DNA of 64,000 nucleotides from Alphaproteobacteria bacterium. GTDB lineage: Bacteria; Pseudomonadota; Alphaproteobacteria; TMED109. The stretch's first letter is position 1, and the number at the start of each line of letters is the position of its first letter. A model generated the notes under the pieces. The model was not told the DNA's origin. It worked only from the letters and a program-made list of their open reading frames with translations, and did not search any database. Made by a program: the position numbers and the translations under genes. The stretch spans positions 157,489-221,488 of the forward strand of contig JAJDYI010000017.1 of assembly GCA_022825235.1 (NCBI GenBank). Direction: 5' to 3'. This document shows, one piece after another, positions 18,431 through 27,136 of the stretch.

Positions 18431-20479
18431 ATGCGCGGCATCGGTGGGAGCACCTTGCGTGGTGGCCAGACGGTCTTCCACGGCATCCGCATGTGGGGGC
18501 AGTTGCTGCAGGCCGGGATGATGCTGGGCGCCCTCGTGGTCGTGGCCGTGCCGGCTTGGAACCTCTGGCACACGACCACGGGCGCCGACTGGTACGCGAC
18601 CGGCCTGCTGACGCTGGCCGAAGCCAAGCTCGCGATCGGCTACCAGCCGGATTCGGGTCAGGTCGTCCGCGACGCGGGCGGCACCCGGCGGGTGCTCACG
18701 ATCCGCACCATCGCCTCCTCGGTGCCGGCCGAGCGCATCCGCGAGCGGATCCTCGACGAGATCATCCGGAGCGCGTGGCGCGGCGGCCAGGCGGGGGCCG
18801 GCGTGATCGCGCTCTTCCTCGCCTGGTTTTGGTACCGCGGCGTGCAGCTCGGGCGCAAGCACCGTGTCCGGGGCGCAGAACTCGTGACCGCGGCGCAACT
18901 CCGCCGCCGCATCCGGCCGCTCCACCGGCGCGCTCTGGAGAGCCTGCCGGGCACGAAGCGGGACCGCGCCTACCGGCTGGCCAGCATCCCGTTTCCGACG
19001 CGAAGCGAGACTCAGCACACGATCGTCTCCGGCACCACGGGCTCCGGCAAGACGGTGCTGATCTCCGATCTCGTCTCGCAGATCCGGGCGAAGGGCGAGC
19101 GCTGCGTCATCTACGACAAGATGGGCTCCTACACCCGGTCCTTCTTCGATCCTGCGCGGGACGTGCTCCTCAACCCGCTGGACGCCCGGGCGCCGCGCTG
19201 GTCGCCGTTCCTCGAGGCCCGGAACGCCCGCGACTTCGACATGATGGCGGCGGCGCTGATCCCGCAGCAGCGCGACAGCGCCGATCCCTTCTGGGTGACG
19301 GCCGCCCGCCAGCTGTTCGCCAACGGCGCCGCGGTTCTCGCGCAGAAGGGCGTCACCGCGAACAAGGTCCTCGTCGACCATCTCCTGAAGGCGGACCTCA
19401 CGGCGCTCGCGCAGGCGATGGAGGGCACGGTCGCGCAGTCGATCGTCGACCCCGACAACCCGCGGACGGCGCTCAGTGTGCGCGCCATGCTGACCGCGAA
19501 CGTGAGTGCGCTCGAGTTCCTGCCCGACGCCGGCACGCCCTTCTCGATCCGGGAGTGGGTATCCGGTGAGGACCGGGACGGGTTCCTGTTCCTGACCTCG
19601 CGCGGCGACCAGCATGCGAGCCTGCGCGGTCTCATCTCGACCTGGCTCGAGATCGCGGTCAACGCGATGCTCTCGCTCGATCAGGTCGAAGACCGGCGCA
19701 TCTGGGTGATCCTCGACGAGTTGCCGACGCTGCACCAGGTGCCGTCGCTCCAGCCGGGCCTCGCCGAGAGCCGGCAGTTCGGCGGCTGCTTCGTGCTCGG
19801 CGTGCAGGTCGCGTCCGCGCTTCGCGACCTCTATGGCAGGAACGGTGCCGAGACCATCTCGGGGCTCTGCGGCACGCGCGTCGTGCTCGCCGCGCCCGAC
19901 CGCGACACCGCGCAGTGGTCGGCCGACAGCCTGGGCCGGAGCGAGGTCGAGGAGGTCGCCGAGAACGTCAGCTACGGCGCCAACACGATCCGCGACGGGG
20001 TGTCGCTGACGCCCAGGCGCGAGCTCCGCGCGCTGGCGCTCCCCTCCGACATCATGCGGCTCCCCAACCTCCACGGCTTCCTCAAGTTCCCGGGGCCGTA
20101 CCCGGTGGCGTCGATCAAGCTCAGGCCCGTCGACCGGCCGGTCGTGGCGCCCCGGTTCGTGCCGCGTGAGGACCCGGAGCCCGCGCCGGAAGCGGACACT
20201 GCCCCCGCCCCGGCGCCGTCGGCGGACGCCGAGGCGCCCTGGAAGGGTGATCCGGATCCGGGTTGGTGCGAACGCAGCCCTGCGGAGCCCGTGGTCAAGG
20301 CGCACCCCGCGCCCGCGTCCGTGGCCGAGGATAGCGGCTCGGCGCGAGCGCCCGTAGTGCCGGCGGCGGAGGGGTGGCCGGAGGAGACCGCGCCGCCCGT
20401 GGCCCCGGCGACGTCCGGTGAGGTCGACTCCAGGCCCGCCGATCCTGCGTCGTCGCCCGACGGGAGCAACTGGGCCTGA
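18431..20479 (+). CDS. traD: TraD, type IV coupling protein
   Basis: A 682-residue protein (F TraD is 717). Two N-terminal membrane helices (about 25-45 and 118-136), a P-loop GTTGSGKT (about 199-206), a Walker B (WVILDELPTLHQVPSLQ) and an acidic Pro/Ala-rich tail from about residue 575 are visible. Coupling proteins form a hexameric inner-membrane DNA pump that brings the relaxosome to the T4SS. It is separated from traI by one nucleotide. Confidence 0.93.
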   Translation: MRGIGGSTLRGGQTVFHGIRMWGQLLQAGMMLGALVVVAVPAWNLWHTTTGADWYATGLLTLAEAKLAIGYQPDSGQVVRDAGGTRRVLTIRTIASSVPAERIRERILDEIIRSAWRGGQAGAGVIALFLAWFWYRGVQLGRKHRVRGAELVTAAQLRRRIRPLHRRALESLPGTKRDRAYRLASIPFPTRSETQHTIVSGTTGSGKTVLISDLVSQIRAKGERCVIYDKMGSYTRSFFDPARDVLLNPLDARAPRWSPFLEARNARDFDMMAAALIPQQRDSADPFWVTAARQLFANGAAVLAQKGVTANKVLVDHLLKADLTALAQAMEGTVAQSIVDPDNPRTALSVRAMLTANVSALEFLPDAGTPFSIREWVSGEDRDGFLFLTSRGDQHASLRGLISTWLEIAVNAMLSLDQVEDRRIWVILDELPTLHQVPSLQPGLAESRQFGGCFVLGVQVASALRDLYGRNGAETISGLCGTRVVLAAPDRDTAQWSADSLGRSEVEEVAENVSYGANTIRDGVSLTPRRELRALALPSDIMRLPNLHGFLKFPGPYPVASIKLRPVDRPVVAPRFVPREDPEPAPEADTAPAPAPSADAEAPWKGDPDPGWCERSPAEPVVKAHPAPASVAEDSGSARAPVVPAAEGWPEETAPPVAPATSGEVDSRPADPASSPDGSNWA

Positions 20480-20480
20480 C

Positions 20481-23400
20481 GTGCTGTCGATCGGCGCCAT
20501 TGCCTCGGCCGCCCAGGGTGCGAGCTACTACGAGAAGGACGGGTACTACGCGAAGGACGATGCGGAGCACAGGGAGGCGAGCGCCTGGTTCGGGAAGGGC
20601 GCCGCGGCGCTGGGGCTGAAGGGTTCCGTCGACGCGGACACCTTCCGGGCGGTCCTCGAGGGCAAGGTGCCCGACGGGTCCGGGACCGAGCTCGGCAAAC
20701 GTGGCAGGGACGGCGAGATCACGCACCGGCCGGGCCGCGACCTCACGTTCTCGGCGCCGAAGTCCGTCTCGATCGCCGCCCTCGTGGGCGGCGACGGGCG
20801 CATCGTCGGGGCGCACGACCGGGCGGTGCAGGCAACGCTCGCCTGGGTCGAGAAGAACGCGGTCCAGACCCGGATGCAGGACCCCGGGATCGGCCGCATG
20901 GTTCGCTCCGGCGACCAGAAGTGCGTGGTCGCGACCTTTCGCCATGACACGTCGCGGAACCTCGACCCGCAACTCCACACGCACGCGGTGCTCGCCAACA
21001 TGGCCCAGGGCGAGGACGGCAAGTGGCGCTCGATGGCCAACGAGGCGCTCTACGAGCGTCAGAAGCTGATCGGCGCGATCTACCGGAACGAGCTTGCGGC
21101 CGGGCTCACGAGGCTCGGGTACGCGATCGAGAAGACCCATGCGGACGGTCGTTTCGAGATCGCCGGGGTGTCCCGCGAGGCAACCCGGGCGTTCTCGACC
21201 CGCCGTGCGGAGATCGAGGCGGCCATGGCGGCGGGCGGGCCCGGCACATCGGCGGACAACCCCCGGCACGCTCAACGCGCGGCATTGATGACGCGCGCGA
21301 CCAAGCGGGAGATCGACCGCGACGAGCTACGCCATGTGTGGCAGCGGCAGGCGGCCGACCTGGGACTCGACGTTGGCGGGTTCGTCGCCGGTGCGCTTGC
21401 CCGCCGCATCGTGCAGGAGAGGGGATCGGGGAGCCGCGTGCAGGAAGCGGCGCCGGCGGTGAACTCCGTCGTCAGCCTGACGACGGCGGCGGAAATAGAC
21501 AGGCGGTATGAGGGGCGGGAGGCGGCGGTCGCGAGCGATGGGCGGGACGCGCGCCCGCCGCCCGGTCTGCCGAACGCAGTCGGACGACCGGGGCGCGTAC
21601 CGGCCGGGGCAGCCGCACCGGCGGGGCCGGGCGAGTCCCTGCATGATCGTGGCACGGCGAACCGGGCGGTGGCGTGGGCCATGGCGCACCTGTCGGAGCG
21701 CGAGGCCGTGTTTGCCCGTGCCGATCTGCTGGCCGCGGCCCTCAGTTACGCGCCGGGCGCGTTCAGCGTCGGGGCCGTCGAGCGCGAGGTGGCGGGGCTC
21801 CAGAAGGCGGGCGCACTCCACGCCGTGAGCCTGCCGGGGTCCCGGGATTCGCTCGCGACCGACCGCACCGTCGGGGAGGAGCGCGAGACCATCGCCCTGA
21901 TGCGCGCGGGCCAGGCCCGCGGGCAGGCGCCGATGCGCCGCCGAGCCGTCCGGCAACACCTCCACAAGGGGCCGCTCACGGCCGGCCAGAAGGACGCGGT
22001 GGCGCTGATCCTCGCGGCGAAGGACCGGGTGGTGGGGGTCCAGGGCTATGCCGGGACCGGGAAGACGACCATGCTCGACCGCGCGCGCACGCTGGCGGAG
22101 AGGAAGGGCTGGCGGATGCTCGGGCTCGCGCCCTCGGCGTCGGCGGTGAAGACGCTCGCCGCGGAGGCCAACATCGAGTCGCAGACCCTGCAGGGGTTCC
22201 TCGCCCGGAACGCCGGCGTCGCCGCGGGGCGCCTCACGAAGCGCGGCGCGCGCGAGATGCGCGCGGCGTTCGCGAAGACCGTCCTGGTGGTCGACGAGGG
22301 TTCGCTGGCCTCGACCGTGCAGGCGCGCGACCTCTTGAGGATCGCGAACGAACTCCGGATCCCCCGGGTCGCGCTGGTCGGCGACGCGAAGCAGCTGGAC
22401 GCGGTGGACGCCGGCAAGCCGTTCGCGCAACTCCAGGCCGCCGGGATGCCGACCGCGCCGATGGACGAGATCCTGCGCCAGCGGGACCCGGCGCTGAAGG
22501 AGGCGGTCGAGGCGAGCCTCAAGGGCGAGATCCACCGTGCCTTCGAGAAGCTCGGGAGCAACGTCACCGAGGCTGCGGCGCGCGACCTCGCGGACACCGT
22601 TGCCGGCCGCTGGCTCGCACTCCCGCCCGATGCCCGGGAGAAGACCGGGGTCATGGCGCCGAGTCACGCGCTCCGCCTCCGCATCAACGGGCACATCCGC
22701 GAAGAACTCGCGCGCGAAGGCCGCCTGCAGGGGCCGGCCGCGGAGGTCGAGCGGCTGGTCTCCAGGGGGTACACGCGGGCGGAGAGGGCCCTCGCCGGCA
22801 ACTACGCGAAGGGCGACGTGGTCGCCTTCCAGCGCGCCTACCGGCGGATCGGCGTCGCCAAGGGGGAGGAGCGCCGCGTCGTCGGCGTCGACGGCAGGCG
22901 CGGTGCCGTGCTGCTCGACGACGGCAAGGGCGGTTCCGTCGCTTGGAAACCCGCCCGGATCGGTGGCCTGAAGGGCGGCACCGAGGTCTACCGGCCGGAA
23001 GGGATCGAGCTCCGCGCCGGTGACCGCATCCGCTGGACACGCAACGACGCCGGGCTCGGCCTGGTCAACAGCCGCACCGCCGAGGTGCTGGGCGTCGCCA
23101 ACGGGCGCGTGGCGTTCCGCCTGGAGGACGGCCGGCGGCTGGACCTGCGCCCCGGCGACCCGCAGCTCCGCCATCTCGACCACGCCTGGGCGTCCACCGT
23201 GCACGCGTTCCAGGGGCGGACCGTGGACAACGTGATCGCCGCGATGGAGGCCAGGCACCCGCATCTCACCACGCAGAAGAGCTTCTACGTCGAGATCAGC
23301 CGCGCCCGCGACCGGGCCGAGCTGGTCACCGACGATGCTTCCGACCTCCGCGCGCAGCTCCAGGCGGTCACCGGCGAGCACATCGCCGCCCTCGAGGGCA

Positions 23401-23582
23401 TCGAGGAAATGCCCCGGGAGTCGTCCGGCCGCGCGGCCGAAGCCGGCCGCTCACGCGGGCAACCGTCGGCACATGGCGCCGGCAGGGATGCCGCCGGGGA
23501 CCGGGCAGGCCCGGCACCGGGAGCTCCGGAACGCGCATCGGGCCGTCCGGAGCGCAGCCGGGACGCCGGGCTGGACCTGTAG
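20481..23582 (+). CDS. traI: TraI-like MobF relaxase/helicase
   Basis: A 1033-residue protein with a GTG start just after traD. The relaxase domain has paired tyrosines (Y16-Y17 and Y22-Y23) as in MobF enzymes and the metal-binding histidines H155, H166 and H168 (LHTHAVLAN). A RecD-like helicase follows with Walker A GYAGTGKT (about 522-529), VVDEGSLAS and GDAKQLDAVDAGKPFAQL. F TraI is much longer (1756), but TrwC-type relaxases are about this size. It would nick oriT, stay covalently attached to the 5' end and unwind the strand. A very similar gene starts at 61648. Confidence 0.94.
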   Translation: MLSIGAIASAAQGASYYEKDGYYAKDDAEHREASAWFGKGAAALGLKGSVDADTFRAVLEGKVPDGSGTELGKRGRDGEITHRPGRDLTFSAPKSVSIAALVGGDGRIVGAHDRAVQATLAWVEKNAVQTRMQDPGIGRMVRSGDQKCVVATFRHDTSRNLDPQLHTHAVLANMAQGEDGKWRSMANEALYERQKLIGAIYRNELAAGLTRLGYAIEKTHADGRFEIAGVSREATRAFSTRRAEIEAAMAAGGPGTSADNPRHAQRAALMTRATKREIDRDELRHVWQRQAADLGLDVGGFVAGALARRIVQERGSGSRVQEAAPAVNSVVSLTTAAEIDRRYEGREAAVASDGRDARPPPGLPNAVGRPGRVPAGAAAPAGPGESLHDRGTANRAVAWAMAHLSEREAVFARADLLAAALSYAPGAFSVGAVEREVAGLQKAGALHAVSLPGSRDSLATDRTVGEERETIALMRAGQARGQAPMRRRAVRQHLHKGPLTAGQKDAVALILAAKDRVVGVQGYAGTGKTTMLDRARTLAERKGWRMLGLAPSASAVKTLAAEANIESQTLQGFLARNAGVAAGRLTKRGAREMRAAFAKTVLVVDEGSLASTVQARDLLRIANELRIPRVALVGDAKQLDAVDAGKPFAQLQAAGMPTAPMDEILRQRDPALKEAVEASLKGEIHRAFEKLGSNVTEAAARDLADTVAGRWLALPPDAREKTGVMAPSHALRLRINGHIREELAREGRLQGPAAEVERLVSRGYTRAERALAGNYAKGDVVAFQRAYRRIGVAKGEERRVVGVDGRRGAVLLDDGKGGSVAWKPARIGGLKGGTEVYRPEGIELRAGDRIRWTRNDAGLGLVNSRTAEVLGVANGRVAFRLEDGRRLDLRPGDPQLRHLDHAWASTVHAFQGRTVDNVIAAMEARHPHLTTQKSFYVEISRARDRAELVTDDASDLRAQLQAVTGEHIAALEGIEEMPRESSGRAAEAGRSRGQPSAHGAGRDAAGDRAGPAPGAPERASGRPERSRDAGLDL

Positions 23583-23669
23583 CGGCCAGGAACCGGAGCC
23601 CGGAATGTCTGAAGACGCGCGGCAGCGAAGCGGCCGCACACGTGCAGCAGCAAGCCTGGGAGGCGCACC

Positions 23670-24053
23670 ATGAACCCGGCACCACGACCGAACCCGGCAC
23701 CAACAGCAGCCGATGGCGACCAGACGCCGGAGAAACAGACGCCGCGCACGATCCGGTTCCATGACCGGGACTGGGACCTGATCGAGACCTTCGCGGTCAT
23801 GCGGGGCATCACCACGTCGGAACTGATCCGCGCCACGGTGCTGACCGCGATCGGCGCGGAAACCCCGCCGCCCAATACCCGCAGCCGGCTGGTCCCGCAG
23901 ATCGAGCTGATCTTCCGCTACACGCACATCCTCGCGACGGCGTTGCGGGACGAGATGCGCGAAAACGGGCGCGGCGAGCAGTTGGAGGCGCTGGTCCGCT
24001 CGGCCCGCGAGCTGCAAGGCGAGCTCAACAAGGGGTCGGGAACCGGGCGGTAG
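23670..24053 (+). CDS. Small helical protein, possible relaxosome accessory
   Basis: A 127-residue protein with a disordered Pro-rich N-terminus, then TPRTIRFHDRDWDLIETFAV followed by GITTSELIRATVL. That pattern, a short strand followed by two helices, resembles ribbon-helix-helix DNA-binding proteins. Lying between the relaxase gene and the putative oriT, it is a good candidate for a TraY/MobC-like accessory protein. The family is not certain. Confidence 0.6.
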   Translation: MNPAPRPNPAPTAADGDQTPEKQTPRTIRFHDRDWDLIETFAVMRGITTSELIRATVLTAIGAETPPPNTRSRLVPQIELIFRYTHILATALRDEMRENGRGEQLEALVRSARELQGELNKGSGTGR

Positions 24054-24123
24054 GCGCCGGTCCGGACCGACGCAGGCGCCGCCCGCCGCGGTTGCCGGCC
24101 AACGAAATCGAGAGTGTCCCGGG

Positions 24124-24903
24124 GTGAACGCCATGCCGACCAAGCCGCCACCGCTGATCCTGACGCCGCCCCCGGCCTCGTCCACAGCCCCGTCCGCGCG
24201 CAGTGCCCCGGTCTTTTCCGGGTCCCATAAGCTCGAGGCCCGGCCATTCGAGCTCCCGACCGCCCTGGTTCCGAACACCCGGCTGCAAATGGACGGCGTC
24301 GCGTTTCTCTCGCTGCTCCCCGACGACGCCATCCTCGTGGCGTTTTTCGACCCCCAGTACCGGGGCGTCCTCGACAAACTCGGCTACGGCAACGAGGGAA
24401 AGACCCACGGCAGGCGCCGGTTCGCCCTCCGGCAGATGACCGACGGGGTCATCCGGACGTTCCTGGCGGGGCTGGACCGGGTCCTGATTCCGTCCGGCCA
24501 CGTGTTCCTCTGGGTCGACAAGTTCCACCTGTGCCAGGGCGTCCGGGACTGGCTGGAGGGCACGAAGCTCGAAATCGTCGTCCTTGTCACGTGGGACAAG
24601 GGCATCTTCGGGATGGGATACCGCACCCGGCGCCGCGCCGAATACTGCCTGGTGCTCCAGAAACGGCCGCGCCGGGCGAAGGGCGTGTGGAGGGCCCACA
24701 CGCCCGCCGACGTCGTTCGGGAGCCGGCGGCGGGGAAACGCGGCCATCCCCACGCGAAACCCGTCGACCTCCAGGGCGAGCTCATGGCCGCCGTGAGCCA
24801 CGAAGGCGACTATGTCATCGACCCGGCGGCCGGCTCGTTCTCCGTTCTGGACGCGGCAATCAGTCGCGCGCGGACCTTCCTGGGCTGCGATCCGGAGGGT
24901 TAG
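24124..24903 (+). CDS. Orphan DNA methyltransferase (N6-adenine/N4-cytosine, beta type)
   Basis: A 259-residue protein. Motif IV is DPQY (residues 76-79, a DPPY variant) and comes before the AdoMet-binding motif DPAAGSF (about 233-239), with HPHAKPVDL as the usual HPTQKPVEL-like motif. This order is that of beta-type amino-methyltransferases. No restriction enzyme is adjacent, so it may protect transferred DNA in recipients. The start is GTG 24124; ATG 24133 is an alternative. It lies directly upstream of the oriT candidate. Confidence 0.8.
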   Translation: MNAMPTKPPPLILTPPPASSTAPSARSAPVFSGSHKLEARPFELPTALVPNTRLQMDGVAFLSLLPDDAILVAFFDPQYRGVLDKLGYGNEGKTHGRRRFALRQMTDGVIRTFLAGLDRVLIPSGHVFLWVDKFHLCQGVRDWLEGTKLEIVVLVTWDKGIFGMGYRTRRRAEYCLVLQKRPRRAKGVWRAHTPADVVREPAAGKRGHPHAKPVDLQGELMAAVSHEGDYVIDPAAGSFSVLDAAISRARTFLGCDPEG

Positions 24904-25040
24904 GACGGTGGTCCGCGCGAGGGCGGCGCGCCGGAGAACCTCGCGGCCGGCAGCAAACCGGGGGGCGGCGCAGGCCGGATGGACGGCGAAATCGACGGGA
25001 ATCGTTCCGGTCGTGCCCGCATACCGCACGCGCCGGGGGC

Positions 25041-25156
25041 GTATGCTCGAGCATACAAGCACGTATGCTCGCGTATGCTCTCAGGAAGACGCGACGAAAA
25101 GAACTGGTGAAACAGTGACTTGCAGTGCGCGCGCCCGTGTATGCGCGAGCATACAC
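25041..25156. repeat. GTATGCTC repeat cluster
   Basis: A perfect 16-bp palindrome, GTATGCTCGAGCATAC, spans 25041-25056. Direct half-sites GTATGCTC follow at 25063-25070 and 25073-25080. A further inverted pair (GTGTATGC, four-base spacer, GCATACAC) spans 25137-25156. The arrangement is typical of protein-binding repeats at an origin of transfer, a replication origin or an operator. The small protein encoded at 23670 is an obvious candidate binder. Confidence 0.7.
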
Positions 25157-25310
25157 TCGTTCCAACACACGTTTGGCGGCGTATGGCGCCACAAGGACAC
25201 GTCAGGGCACCCCATCGCACGCATGCGCGCGCCTGCAGTTCGCTGCGTGTGGTGTGGCCAAAATCAACTCCGCAAGGAGTCAGATGGACAAGTGTGCACC
25301 ACACACCGTT
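25041..25310 (+). other. oriT: Candidate origin of transfer (oriT)
   Basis: This non-coding region lies downstream of traI, the RHH-like gene and the methyltransferase. Besides the GTATGCTC repeats it holds GCGTGTGGTGTGG (25245-25257), which differs from the F TraI nic core (GCGTGGGGTGTGG) at one base. F-like cleavage would fall between 25255 and 25256. A hairpin ACTCC-GCAA-GGAGT follows at 25267-25280, and GTGTGGTG at 25247-25254 is repeated in inverted orientation at 25297-25304. With this polarity the tra operon would enter the recipient last, as in F. This is inference from motif, context and polarity. Confidence 0.5.
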
Positions 25311-25586
25311 GTCGGCCGAAACCGCCGCTGCTGCAAGGGGTTGGAGCCCTCGCGGCGCCTGAGCGAGACGACCGGGCCGCGACACCTGAGCGCGTTCCGC
25401 ATCGCCTTCCGGCGGCAGAGGTAACAAAACGGGGGGCGGCGCGCAAACCGGCGAGGTCGGATTTCACACACTGCGCGCCAGCAAACCCGACACGACCGGT
25501 ACGGCGCCGGTGTTACCGCATCTCAGGGTGAGCCATCACACATGTTACCGCAGACCCATTCGGTACGGAGACAAGCGCCGCCGCGC

Positions 25587-25986
25587 ACCACGACCTTCAA
25601 GACCTTCCCCTTCCCGGACGGGCTCTCGCCCGATATTCCTGCCGCCGACTATGCGGGCGCCCCGCGCGCCGCCGCCATCGCTCACGCCGCTCGGCGGCTG
25701 GTTGAGTTGCGCGACCGTTGGCTGAACCCGCCCGAGTGGTTGGAATGGGCGGACGAGGCGGTGCCGGGCTATCCGAAACGTCCAGTCGCTCGCCACGACG
25801 CGGCGGTGGAAGGACTCAATGGGCGAACGCTGACCAAGCTCTACAACGCCCGTCCGCGATGGCGCACGCTCAGTGCATGCGGAACTTGATGCCGCCGTGG
25901 CGAAGGCGTACGGGTGGAGTGCGGGGATATCCGAAGACGATGCGCTGGCATCTCTGCTGAGATCGAATTTGGCAGCAGGCACATGA
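25587..25986 (+). pseudogene. C-terminal remnant of a DNA methyltransferase, frameshifted
   Basis: The frame contains TFKTFPFPDGLSP, then helical sequence with RDRWLNPPEW, KRTLTNLYN-like GRTLTKLYNARPRW, characteristic of the C-terminal end of large MmeI-like/class I methyltransferases. Just after RPRW (about 25863) the frame shifts, and HAELDAAVAKAYGW continues to TGA at 25984-25986. No catalytic or AdoMet motif remains. This is a relic of a second modification gene, distinct from the intact one at 35409. Confidence 0.7.
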
Positions 25987-26096
25987 TGAACTTTGGATTC
26001 CTGTTGCTCGGACTTTCCTTGGTGGCCTCCTTGCCCGTTGCGCCCCCGCATGCAACAATTAACCCGGTCCCGCCACACGGGGGCGGGAGGTTTTAA
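25983..26096 (+). CDS. Possible small secreted peptide
   Basis: A 37-residue frame from ATG 25983 (second ATG at 25986), overlapping the methyltransferase-remnant stop. It has a hydrophobic signal-like stretch (FGFLLLGLSLVASLPV) and a Pro/Gly tail. Its 3' end overlaps a terminator-like hairpin. It could be a real leader peptide or chance. Confidence 0.25.
   Translation: MMNFGFLLLGLSLVASLPVAPPHATINPVPPHGGGRF
26068..26094 (+). terminator. Rho-independent terminator-like hairpin
   Basis: TCCCGCC (26068-26074) pairs perfectly with GGCGGGA (26082-26088) across a 7-nt loop, followed by GGTTTT. Confidence 0.5.
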
Positions 26097-26137
26097 GATC
26101 GTAGCGCACGCAAGAAATCCACAAACAGGAGCCAAAT

Positions 26138-26227
26138 ATGGCGGGACATTCCCCCCAAGTGATGGCGCTCCTTCGGGAAATCAAAAACCTGAAAGAAATC
26201 GTCCGCATTCTCACGTCAAAAAAATGA
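26138..26227 (+). CDS. 29-residue helical peptide
   Basis: ATG 26138 follows AGGAG at 26127-26131. The peptide has a short amphipathic, Lys/Leu-rich helix (LREIKNLKEIVRIL) and a Lys tail. A 9-bp perfect hairpin follows its stop. The neat RBS-ORF-hairpin layout in AT-richer DNA argues for a real unit, but no family is recognised. Confidence 0.4.
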   Translation: MAGHSPQVMALLREIKNLKEIVRILTSKK

Positions 26228-26234
26228 GAATGCC

Positions 26235-26260
26235 CGCCCGGTGTCGAATGGCACCGGGCG
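26235..26260. terminator. Hairpin between convergent genes
   Basis: CGCCCGGTG (26235-26243) pairs perfectly with CACCGGGCG (26252-26260) across an 8-nt loop. It lies between the small plus-strand ORF and the convergent DUF1232 gene. The T-run is weak on both sides. Confidence 0.45.
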
Positions 26261-26277
26261 ACTTATTGGTAGCGACG

Positions 26278-26625
26278 TTAAGCTAAATTGCGTTCCACCC
26301 AATCATGCGCCTTCTGTCTGTGCTCATCCTTGATATGTGTAGCCACCACGGCAACGGCAGCAACCATGACTGCCAGATCGTCTGAATAACCGACGACGGG
26401 GATAACGTCGGGAACTGCGTCGACCGGAGACACGAAATAGATCAACGCGCCGATGATAACTCCACGCGCCCAATCCGGGGTGTCATCATCGATCAATGCG
26501 TAGTAGAGCCTAAGCGCGGTTTCCAGTACCTCGCGTCCAGCTTGACCAATGGCATCTGCCATTTTTGCCCAGAAGGATTGTTCATCCAATTCTCCGCCTT
26601 TGTGGACAGTGTTGTTCTCACTCAT
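26278..26625 (-). CDS. DUF1232 (YkvA-like) membrane protein
   Basis: A 115-residue protein with the DUF1232 core: ALRLYYALIDDDTPDWARGV followed by a helix with YFVSPVDAVPDVIPVVGYSDD, the family signature, and a second hydrophobic helix (LAVMVAAVAVVATHI). Role unknown; members are small membrane proteins. The start at 26625 has AAGGA about 10 nt upstream; a longer frame to 26673 lacks this. Confidence 0.85.
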   Translation of the reverse strand: MSENNTVHKGGELDEQSFWAKMADAIGQAGREVLETALRLYYALIDDDTPDWARGVIIGALIYFVSPVDAVPDVIPVVGYSDDLAVMVAAVAVVATHIKDEHRQKAHDWVERNLA

Positions 26626-27136
26626 GTACTGGATTCCTTTCGCCGGAAAGACTGCAGGCGCGGATGTGCCCAAAACCGCCTCCGGGCGCCAAGTCTTCCG
26701 TCACCTTACCGCCGACGCGGGGCTGGCGCACGCTCCCGTCGGGTTAGCTGCTGACATCCTTGAGCATCACTGGGCAGACGGGTGTAGTTGGCATTGCATC
26801 ATTCGATCAAGCCGTGTGTATAGCTCCCGGGCAATGGGCCGGATAGAATCGCAATACGCGCACACAGGACTGTGCGCATTCCCAGGTTGCGGCGTGCACC
26901 CCGGGCATCGGCGGCGGGTTCGAGCAGGAACCGCCGCCGGCGCATACAAGCGATGGTGCCGTGTATTTTGCCTGCGCCGCCGTTCGGCGGAGTTTGGTTC
27001 CGGGAGGTTGCCGTGACTCGCGCTTCGGCGGCGTCTCGTCGGGGGCCCGTGGCCGCTTCTGGGCCAAAGGAGCGTACGTCGGACGCGCAGCTCACTCTGG
27101 CAACGGGATCATGAGCGCATGGCCGGTGCCGTCCAG
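26626..27136. other. Non-coding stretch next to integrase
   Basis: No convincing gene on either strand. It holds an imperfect GC-rich inverted repeat near 26909-26937. Since it lies just downstream of the integrase gene it is a place to look for an attachment site, but I could not find a matching direct repeat. Confidence 0.35.

Noticed and set aside
25120..25424. Short plus-strand frames across the oriT candidate
   Set aside because: They are rich in His, Arg and Cys, lack ribosome-binding sites and overlap inverted repeats; the region looks non-coding.
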